From Yponomeuta sedellus (taxonomy: Eukaryota; Arthropoda; Insecta; Lepidoptera; Yponomeutidae), in the NCBI GenBank assembly GCA_934045075.1, contig OW203729.1, positions 7,163,816 to 7,227,815 of the forward strand: 64,000 nucleotides of DNA, read 5' to 3'. Below the pieces are notes generated by a model. It was not told the origin of the DNA. It ran no database searches and saw only the letters and a list, made by a program, of their open reading frames with translations. The position numbers and the translations under genes are program-made. Each line of letters starts with the position of its first letter. Position 1 is the stretch's first letter. Below are positions 58,660 through 64,000 of this stretch, one piece after another.

Positions 58660-59349
58660 ATGAAATTTGTTAAACAACCTACATCACTAAATCTTGAGAA
58701 TATTGATGTAGGATCTGAAAAAAATACATATCGTCACGGAAAGCTTTTACCAAACACCATCCGTTGTATAGTTTGCGGACCGTCTAACTGCGGAAAAACA
58801 AACTTAGTCCTTGGGTTACTTTTACATCCTAATGGTTTACATTTCCGTAACGTGTACGTTTATTCGAAAACGTTGTATCAACCAAAATACATATTTTTAG
58901 AGAAGGTAATGAATCTCGTTCCAGGAATACGTTATTATAAATATCGCGATAACAAAGAAGTCTTAAATCCAAGCTTAGCGTCTCAAAATTCTGTCATTAT
59001 TTTCGACGATGTTGCCTGTGAAAATCAAAATAACATTCGTGATTACTTTGCCATGGGTAGACATAAAAATATAGACTGTTTTTATTTGAACCAAACTTAT
59101 AGCAAAGTCCCAAAACAACTGGTTCGCGACAATGCAAATCTACTCATCATATTCAAACAGGATGATATTAACTTACGTCATATTTATGATGAACATGTGA
59201 ACACTGATATGCCTTGGCATCAATTTCGCGAACTTTGTTCACAAGTTTGGAAAGATACATTTAGCTATTTAGTGATTAATAAAGACTGTCAAAGAAATAA
59301 CGGATGCTACAGAATGAAATTCGACACCTTTATTACTTTCGACGAGTGA
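58660..59349 (+). CDS. Genome-packaging ATPase (A32/FtsK-like)
   Basis: 229 codons. The Walker A loop is GPSNCGKT (residues 40-47), and Walker B is SVIIFDD (111-117). FYLNQTY (141-147) sits where these ATPases carry their sensor motif, just after GRHKN. The family pumps viral DNA into capsids and is found in Maverick/Polinton elements, adintoviruses and giant viruses. No other domain is fused. The ATG follows about 120 bp of AT-rich DNA after the hairpin at 58411-58533. It is the first recognisable gene of the element. The frame is intact. Confidence 0.88.
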   Translation: MKFVKQPTSLNLENIDVGSEKNTYRHGKLLPNTIRCIVCGPSNCGKTNLVLGLLLHPNGLHFRNVYVYSKTLYQPKYIFLEKVMNLVPGIRYYKYRDNKEVLNPSLASQNSVIIFDDVACENQNNIRDYFAMGRHKNIDCFYLNQTYSKVPKQLVRDNANLLIIFKQDDINLRHIYDEHVNTDMPWHQFRELCSQVWKDTFSYLVINKDCQRNNGCYRMKFDTFITFDE

Positions 59350-59430
59350 GATACATAAATGCCGTTTTTTTTAAATCAGAAGCCACTTTCTTATCTTCTT
59401 TATATGCGAGTAGTTGTAAAATAAGAAAAA

Positions 59431-60375
59431 ATGTGTGATGAAAAATCAATTAAACAACAAATAATTAAGTCTGCTGAGGCTGTTAAAAAGAAGGTTCAAA
59501 ACATGAAAAATACTAAAATGGATTCTGAGTTGGCATTAGAAACTATGTTCAAACCAGTAACAGATCCACTTAAACAGCTAACGAGAACCCCGTATCAAGA
59601 ACAGTTAAGTAATGAAGATGTTGATTCGCTTGAACATTTAGCACGACAGTCTACACCTACGAAGAAACGAAAATTTTCTGAAATTAGCTCTTCAAGGGAA
59701 TCACTCCAAGAGGTATCGAATGCTAGTAACAGCGATGATAACATAAGTGACTCTGAACTGAATCAAAGTCTTAGAAATAACATGAGTGACATATTTTTTG
59801 AAACAAATTCGGATGGTGCTTCAACACCAAATGCAAAGTCTTTATCGTCATGGTCTTTATCATCAGAAGTATTCAAAGATGTACCTTATGGAATTAGATT
59901 GGAAAATGGAAAACCTATGATAGGATCAGCACCGCTCTCCATAACTAATGATGCATTTGAAATAGCAGGTCATTCGTATGTCAAAACTAATGGACTCAGT
60001 GAATTACTTTACAAAAAAAATCCTGATCTAAACATTATCACTGAAGATGATAAAAGGAATTATAAATTTATACTAATAAGCACAAACGCTCATCGACGTA
60101 AATATGATCCCAATCAACCAATCAATAGCAACAGAGGATTTAAGTATTTACAAATTGTAAAACCCTTATTATGTTCCGCCAATGTTTCCAAAGGAAAGGG
60201 TTTATCATTGCTTAAAAAAGTTGATAACAAAGTAGATTACATTTTTTGGAATGATCCAAACGAATTAGTTGAAACATTGAAATTATTAATAGCTTCGAAA
60301 GATGCCGGTAATACTGGCTTAGATGATGAAATTGTATCAGTTTTAACAGAACTGAAAAAACGTGGTGTGATATAA
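59431..60375 (+). CDS. Conserved element protein of unknown function
   Basis: 314 codons. Residues 1-130 are charged and low in complexity, with a basic patch PTKKRKFSE that could be a nuclear localisation signal. The C-terminal half (about 155-314) looks globular: PYGIRLENGKPMIGSAPLS, YKFILISTNAHRRKY and VDYIFWNDPNELVETLKLL, ending near GLDDEIVSVLTELKKRGVI. I believe the C-terminal half corresponds to a domain of unknown function that recurs in arthropod genomes next to genes of this type, but I cannot confirm this here. A KGKGL motif occurs in the middle of the globular half. It lies between the ATPase (81-bp gap) and the small protein (68-bp gap). Confidence 0.75.
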   Translation: MCDEKSIKQQIIKSAEAVKKKVQNMKNTKMDSELALETMFKPVTDPLKQLTRTPYQEQLSNEDVDSLEHLARQSTPTKKRKFSEISSSRESLQEVSNASNSDDNISDSELNQSLRNNMSDIFFETNSDGASTPNAKSLSSWSLSSEVFKDVPYGIRLENGKPMIGSAPLSITNDAFEIAGHSYVKTNGLSELLYKKNPDLNIITEDDKRNYKFILISTNAHRRKYDPNQPINSNRGFKYLQIVKPLLCSANVSKGKGLSLLKKVDNKVDYIFWNDPNELVETLKLLIASKDAGNTGLDDEIVSVLTELKKRGVI

Positions 60376-60443
60376 AATGAATAAATACTTATGTAATCTA
60401 TATTTTATTTTATTTCTACTCTAACCTTCACACTATTTACAAG

Positions 60444-60806
60444 ATGAATATAGATAAATTTGGACATCATGTTCATAAAAGACTGCGTGTGTCAGATCCA
60501 TTAAATTTGGTTCCTATAAACACAGGGCTAAGTAAAAATGAGTCAGGAGTTTACGACTTAAAACAATGTATATTGAGAGGATTACCGTTAGCTGTAGCAG
60601 CAGATGAAGCTGTTAGCAAGGAGTATGTAGAAAAAAACAATAAATTATATTGTAAAAAACAAGATTTCATTAATGAACTTAAAAGTATAAAAACTCAAAT
60701 ACAACTGCTACAGAAACAGTTAGATGAGAAGTGTTCAAAGGTAGAAGCGAGTAATATTATTAAAGATCATATAGTAGCACTCAGAGACTCATCGAAACCA
60801 GCATGA
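60444..60806 (+). CDS. Small protein with C-terminal coiled coil
   Basis: 120 codons. Residues 1-65 contain YDLKQCILRGLPLAVAADEA. Residues about 70-112 have a heptad-like pattern (KSIKTQIQLLQKQLDEKCSK) that predicts a coiled coil. I do not recognise the family. The stop overlaps the integrase start by four bases (ATGA, 60803-60806), which suggests coupled translation or co-transcription. A structural or integrase-partner role would be a guess. Confidence 0.7.
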   Translation: MNIDKFGHHVHKRLRVSDPLNLVPINTGLSKNESGVYDLKQCILRGLPLAVAADEAVSKEYVEKNNKLYCKKQDFINELKSIKTQIQLLQKQLDEKCSKVEASNIIKDHIVALRDSSKPA

Positions 60807-61735
60807 GCAAACAATCTGTTGTAAATGAAATCCATAAAGCAGCTAGAAGAAATTTCCCACGTCGTTCTGTTATTTTAAAAGGGATTGATGATTTATGGCA
60901 AGCCGATTTGATTGATATGCAAAACTATCAGAAGGTTAACAAAGGATTCAAATTTATTTTAGTAGTCATCGATGCTTTTTCTAAATACGCATGGATCGCT
61001 CCATTAAAGAATAAAACAAAAACTGAGGTGTCTCTAGCGTTTGATAAGGTTTTACAAGAAGGCCGATCACCTGCTAATTTACAAACCGACAAGGGTACCG
61101 AATTTCACAATGACGTTTTTCAGAAGCTTACGAACCGATGGAAAATAAATCATTATTCAACTTATTCAACAAAAAAAGCGTCTATAGTAGAAAGATTAAT
61201 AAGAACTTTGAAGAGCAAGTTGTTTAAACATTTTAGCTTGTTTGGAAATTATAAGTGGATTGGAGAACCTTTATGTGATATAGTTAAGAGCTATAATAAT
61301 ACTATGCATCGCACTACAAAACATATGCCGTCTGAAATAAACAAGTTAAATGAATCACTCGTTGCATGTAATATAAACAAATCACAACCTTCCTTACCTG
61401 CAAAGAAAATTAAATTTCGTGTTGGAGACTTTGTCCGTATCAGCAAGCACAAAGGAGATTTTCAAAAAGGATATACACCAAACTGGTCTACCGAATTATT
61501 CACTGTTGTAAAAGTAATAAAATCTATACCCACAACATATTACATACGAGATCAACATTGTATACCAATAAAAGGTTGTTTTTACGAACACGAACTGCAA
61601 AAAACTAGCTGTCCCAATATTTATTTAGTTGAGAAGGTAATTAAAAAAAAGGGAAACAAATATCTTGTTAAATGGCTCGGCTTAGGTCAAGAGGAAAATA
61701 GTTGGATTAATAAAAGTGCTATAATAAAGCATTGA
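60803..61735 (+). CDS. Retroviral-type integrase with C-terminal chromodomain
   Basis: 310 codons. The catalytic core carries WQADLIDMQ (Asp35), LQTDKGTEF (Asp96) and SIVERLIRTLK (Glu130), a D-D-x33-E arrangement. KFILVVIDAFSKYAWI is the typical strand around residue 55. Residues 205-260 (KIKFRVGDFVRISK onward) resemble the SH3-like C-terminal domain. Residues 271-309 (YLVEKVIKKKGNKYLVKWLG, then ENSW) form a chromodomain, which could guide insertion to marked chromatin. This enzyme inserts Maverick-type elements and makes the target duplication. The start overlaps the upstream stop by four bases. The frame and all three catalytic residues are intact. Confidence 0.9.
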   Translation: MSKQSVVNEIHKAARRNFPRRSVILKGIDDLWQADLIDMQNYQKVNKGFKFILVVIDAFSKYAWIAPLKNKTKTEVSLAFDKVLQEGRSPANLQTDKGTEFHNDVFQKLTNRWKINHYSTYSTKKASIVERLIRTLKSKLFKHFSLFGNYKWIGEPLCDIVKSYNNTMHRTTKHMPSEINKLNESLVACNINKSQPSLPAKKIKFRVGDFVRISKHKGDFQKGYTPNWSTELFTVVKVIKSIPTTYYIRDQHCIPIKGCFYEHELQKTSCPNIYLVEKVIKKKGNKYLVKWLGLGQEENSWINKSAIIKH

Positions 61736-61784
61736 AGTATATTACTACAGATTAGTTAACTTATTTTTCATTACATCGTTAGTT

Positions 61785-62513
61785 ATGAAAGGGAAAGGAC
61801 TTCTCAATACTTTAATCAATAATTTACCAATAGAGTTACACTTACCAGGCTACAACTACTGCGGTCCAGGTACTCGATTACAAGAACGTTTGCAAAGAGG
61901 CGATAAAGGCATAAACCCTTTGGACAGCGCTTGTATGCTGCACGACATAGCTTATTCAAAGTATTCAAGTTTAGAAGATCGGCATAAGGCTGACTTAGAG
62001 CTAAGAAAGATGGCAAAGCAACGATTAAAATCAGAAGATGCTAGCAGAGGTGAAAAAGTTGCATCATGGTTGGTGAATAAAGTAATGAAAGCAAAAATTA
62101 AATCGGGTGCTGGAATTAAATCATTCAAAACTTCTATGGCTAAATTAAAATCGCATCTGAAAAAAAAGAAACCTAAAAATATTCAAGATGCTATTCAGTT
62201 TGCATACTTAGCAGCAAAAAAAATATTTCATAAGAAAAATAATATGAAGCTGCCAAGAATTATTCCCATCCCTAAAACTGGAGGAATACTTCCACTCATT
62301 CCTATTTTTGCTGGTCTATCAGAATTGGGTTCTTTAGCTGGAGGTATTGGTGGAATAGCAAAAGCAGTTAATGATTACAAGTCAGCCCAAAAAAATCTTT
62401 CTGAATCCGTGCGTCACAATAAAATGATGGAATCGATCTCCTTAGGCAAAGGTTTATACATCAAACCATACAAGACAGGTAAGGGATTGTGCGTACATTC
62501 TTCAAAAAACTAG
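61785..62513 (+). CDS. Virion protein with phospholipase A2 domain
   Basis: 242 codons. The N-terminus MKGKGLL is followed by the PLA2 calcium loop NYCGPGT (24-30) and the active-site helix SACMLHDIAYS (His53-Asp54); a further Asp in RHKADLEL fits the third catalytic position. Residues 90-160 are strongly basic. Residues 160-205 are hydrophobic and glycine-rich (LSELGSLAGGIGGIAKA), like a membrane-active segment. Such PLA2 domains occur in parvovirus capsids and in adintovirus-like elements, where they help virions leave the endosome. The last sense codons form A-AAA-AAC directly before TAG, so a -1 shift would fuse this protein to the protease. Confidence 0.85.
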   Translation: MKGKGLLNTLINNLPIELHLPGYNYCGPGTRLQERLQRGDKGINPLDSACMLHDIAYSKYSSLEDRHKADLELRKMAKQRLKSEDASRGEKVASWLVNKVMKAKIKSGAGIKSFKTSMAKLKSHLKKKKPKNIQDAIQFAYLAAKKIFHKKNNMKLPRIIPIPKTGGILPLIPIFAGLSELGSLAGGIGGIAKAVNDYKSAQKNLSESVRHNKMMESISLGKGLYIKPYKTGKGLCVHSSKN

Positions 62514-62884
62514 TTAAAAGGTTACCCAGACGAGCACTGAGTAATATAGATTTAATATATTATACTCGGGACATCCCATACTTTCGAGGTGTCTATATGA
62601 GAGACACTTTACCAAGCAAATCAAATAACATCGAGTGCGCTATCCTGAATCTAGATAATTCAATAAATCCGGGAACTCACTGGGTAGCCTACATTAAGAT
62701 AAATAATTACAGCGTGTACTTTGATAGTTATGGTTTAAAACCACCTGTAGAATTAATCAAGTACTTAACAAAAAACACTAACGTTTATTATAGTTATATG
62801 AACTATCAACAAAACAACACCTATAATTGCGGTCATTTATGCATAAAATTTTTAAAAACATTCTGGTTGAAACATTTATATTAA
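62489..62884 (+). CDS. Adenain-like cysteine protease (C5/C48 fold)
   Basis: 131 codons counted from a GTG. The triad is visible as GTHWVAYI (His64), VYFDSYG (Asp79), the oxyanion Gln in MNYQQNN (107/108) and NCGHLC (Cys114). The family matures virion proteins of adenoviruses and Maverick/Polinton elements. The frame has no ATG before residue 37 (62597). A start there would remove NIDLIYY and PYFRGVY, which look like real N-terminal fold. The frame is -1 relative to the PLA2 gene and overlaps its last 25 bases, so frameshifting at 62504-62510 is the likely route. A non-AUG start or a lost ATG are alternatives. Confidence 0.85.
   Translation: MRTFFKKLVKRLPRRALSNIDLIYYTRDIPYFRGVYMRDTLPSKSNNIECAILNLDNSINPGTHWVAYIKINNYSVYFDSYGLKPPVELIKYLTKNTNVYYSYMNYQQNNTYNCGHLCIKFLKTFWLKHLY
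62504..62544 (+). promoter_or_regulatory. Candidate -1 ribosomal frameshift site (slippery heptamer plus weak stem)
   Basis: A-AAA-AAC at 62504-62510 is read as nnA AAA AAC in the PLA2 frame, and the next codon is the TAG at 62511. A -1 shift continues in the protease frame. Eleven bases on, TTACCCAG (62522-62529) can pair with CTGAGTAA (62537-62544), seven pairs with one mismatch. Its loop CGAG could pair with CTCG at 62565-62568 as a pseudoknot. The heptamer is canonical; the stimulatory structure is weak. Confidence 0.6.
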
Positions 62885-62915
62885 GAAATCATAAACTATT
62901 CTCACCATTATTACG

Positions 62916-63587
62916 ATGTCATTCACGCTATCAATAACCGGTTGTAAACCAGCTTTGTCAACATTTTATTCGCCGGCTCTGCAGCTTGATGGTGAATATG
63001 AATGTGGGCTGATCTTTTTTTCGACGTTTAATTCGATTCCTAACATAGAATGCTACAACAACAAATTTCATTATGGCGACAACGAAATGATTGAAATACC
63101 CGAAGGATCATACGAGCTATTAGATATAAATGACTTTTTAAAAACAAATTTAGTAGACTGTACGTTTAATTTGATATGTAACAATAACACTTTGAGCACA
63201 AAAATAATTTGTTCAAAAGATATTCATTTTGAGAAATCCGGTTCAATCGGAAGGATATTGGGTTTTGGAAATCAGACTCTTAAAGCTAATATATTACATG
63301 AGTCTCTCTTCCCTGTAAACATTCTACCAACAACCATCGTTCGAATAGAATGTGATATCGTGAGCGGATCGTACATAAATGGGAAGCCTAGCCATATAAT
63401 TTACGAATTTGCACCTAATGTACCGCCAGGGTACAGGATTATAGAAATCCCAAAAAATTTGATATATTTCCCAGTAAATCAAAATACAGTTAGCGAGATT
63501 AATATAAGGATTTTGGATGCAAATAACAACCTTATAAATCTACGACAAGAAGAACTACAGTTATATTTACACCTAAGACGAAAATGA
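62916..63587 (+). CDS. Penton-like minor capsid protein
   Basis: 223 codons, starting MSFTLSITGCKPALSTFYSP. The sequence alternates short hydrophobic strands with polar loops (IFFSTFNSIPNIECYNN, GSYELLDINDFL, IGRILGFGNQTL), as expected for a single jelly-roll protein. Position (between protease and major capsid gene) and length fit the penton of Maverick/Polinton and adintovirus-like elements, which occupies the five-fold vertices. The assignment rests on context and general pattern, not on a diagnostic motif. The stop overlaps the next start (ATGA at 63584). Confidence 0.68.
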   Translation: MSFTLSITGCKPALSTFYSPALQLDGEYECGLIFFSTFNSIPNIECYNNKFHYGDNEMIEIPEGSYELLDINDFLKTNLVDCTFNLICNNNTLSTKIICSKDIHFEKSGSIGRILGFGNQTLKANILHESLFPVNILPTTIVRIECDIVSGSYINGKPSHIIYEFAPNVPPGYRIIEIPKNLIYFPVNQNTVSEINIRILDANNNLINLRQEELQLYLHLRRK

Positions 63588-63730
63588 TAGATTTCATAAA
63601 TAAAACATTGGTACCCGAAACCAAAGATCTCAGTACAACACATCCACCGCAACAGAAACCACCTGCTAAAAAGAAAAAACTGACTAAGGAAAATAAACAA
63701 TTTCTCAGATACTTAAAAGTCATAAAATGA
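63584..63730 (+). CDS. Small basic protein (48 residues)
   Basis: Starts in the ATGA shared with the penton stop and ends in an ATGA shared with the next gene (63727-63730). The sequence is short: MIDFINKTLVPE, a proline stretch HPPQQKPPAKKKK, and a basic end. Lys-rich character suggests a DNA- or capsid-associated peptide, but I do not recognise it. Its exact fit between two genes is the main reason to call it. Confidence 0.6.
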   Translation: MIDFINKTLVPETKDLSTTHPPQQKPPAKKKKLTKENKQFLRYLKVIK

Positions 63731-64000
63731 ATATCTTAAATATCTTGGATTCTTTCGCCTACGACAACAGCATTGAAAGCTACCAAATCCATTCGTATAA
63801 GCCCTACATTAATAGTTTTAACAAAAACGATGAAATACGCATTCCCATCAATCAACAAGACTTATACGTCTTACCGTCACAGAGTACACTATACATCGAA
63901 GGTTCTATCACAGTGCACCGTCCAAATGGCGATAAAAAAGAGAGAGTGAGTAATATTGAGTTGGTGAATAATGCAGCGCTTTTTCTTTTCCAAGACATTC
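63727..64000 (+). CDS. Major capsid protein (double jelly-roll), N-terminal part; runs off the window
   Basis: 91 codons from ATG 63727 with no stop before the window edge. YKPYINSFNKNDEIRIPIN is followed by STLYIEGSITVHRP and VSNIELVNNAALFLFQDI. An N-terminal strand leading into a hexon-like first jelly roll is the usual start of Maverick/Polinton-type major capsid proteins, and the gene follows the penton as expected. It would form the trimeric hexon of an icosahedral shell. Only the first sixth or so is visible. Confidence 0.75.
   Translation, partial: MNILNILDSFAYDNSIESYQIHSYKPYINSFNKNDEIRIPINQQDLYVLPSQSTLYIEGSITVHRPNGDKKERVSNIELVNNAALFLFQDI

Larger units (their letters stand above)
58534..64000 (+). 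mobile_element. Maverick/Polinton-type (adintovirus-like) endogenous element, left part
   Basis: Nine plus-strand genes encode a packaging ATPase, a retroviral-type integrase, a PLA2-domain protein, an adenain-like protease, a penton-like protein and a double-jelly-roll capsid protein. These are the defining virion set of Maverick/Polinton elements. Gene overlaps and short spacers give a dense, virus-like layout. The right part, where a protein-primed DNA polymerase would be expected, is outside the window. The visible genes have no internal stops, except that the protease needs a frameshift or a non-AUG start. Confidence 0.85.

Noticed and set aside
61785..62513. Parvovirus-derived capsid gene
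   Set aside because: The PLA2 domain alone would fit, but the neighbours are Maverick-type genes and no parvoviral capsid or NS1 motif is present.
62597..62884. Protease starting at the first ATG (residue 37)
   Set aside because: It would delete a segment that looks like folded N-terminus; frameshifting explains the frame better.

Overview
The window looks like an intergenic, repeat-dominated piece of an insect genome, most likely a moth or butterfly. That is an inference from its AT-rich DNA, its RTE-type LINE 3' ends with GAA tails, its tRNA-headed SINEs and its Helitron-like ends closing on CTAG. I recognise no host protein-coding gene. Nearly everything that can be named is a transposable element or an integrated virus-like element, and most are broken.

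Layout. 0.15-1.06 kb: a deleted Tc1/mariner-like element. 2.2-4.0 kb: copies of a short tRNA-like element, including three near-identical 302-bp tandem units and an inverted copy. 6.12-13.68 kb: one composite insertion of a Penelope-like retroelement (PLE). It holds two head-to-tail copies on the minus strand and one inverted copy on the plus strand, bounded by a single 14-bp target duplication. 14.2-16.2 kb: a palindrome with 553-bp arms around a TA-flanked MITE and a 249-bp PLE 3' fragment. 16.2-35.7 kb: SINEs, LINE tails, a MITE nested in a SINE, an IS5-like DNA transposon with a broken transposase, and a near-perfect hairpin. 35.85-39.36 kb: about 870 uninterrupted CTGT repeats between the 3' ends of a SINE and an RTE LINE. 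39.4-53.7 kb: more of the same repeat families, a second PLE mosaic and two retroposons inserted at one target. 54.1-57.2 kb: a nearly intact non-LTR retrotransposon on the minus strand, broken by one TAG codon.

58.66 kb to the window edge: the left part of a Maverick/Polinton-type (adintovirus-like) element, all genes on the plus strand. The order is packaging ATPase, a conserved protein of unknown function, a small coiled-coil protein, chromodomain integrase, phospholipase-A2-domain virion protein, adenain-like protease, penton-like capsid protein, a small basic protein, and the start of the major capsid protein. The genes are tightly packed, with three ATGA start-stop overlaps. The protease frame lacks a credible AUG. 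It sits in the -1 frame behind a canonical A-AAA-AAC heptamer placed directly before the stop of the phospholipase gene, so I propose that the protease is made by -1 ribosomal frameshifting.

The elements record a history of nested insertion. Target duplications show that the tRNA-like element and the SINEs moved by reverse transcription. Two PLE insertions end at the same point, which defines the 3' end of the PLE transcript. Each PLE 3' region carries a hammerhead-ribozyme-like core with a self-complementary stem III.
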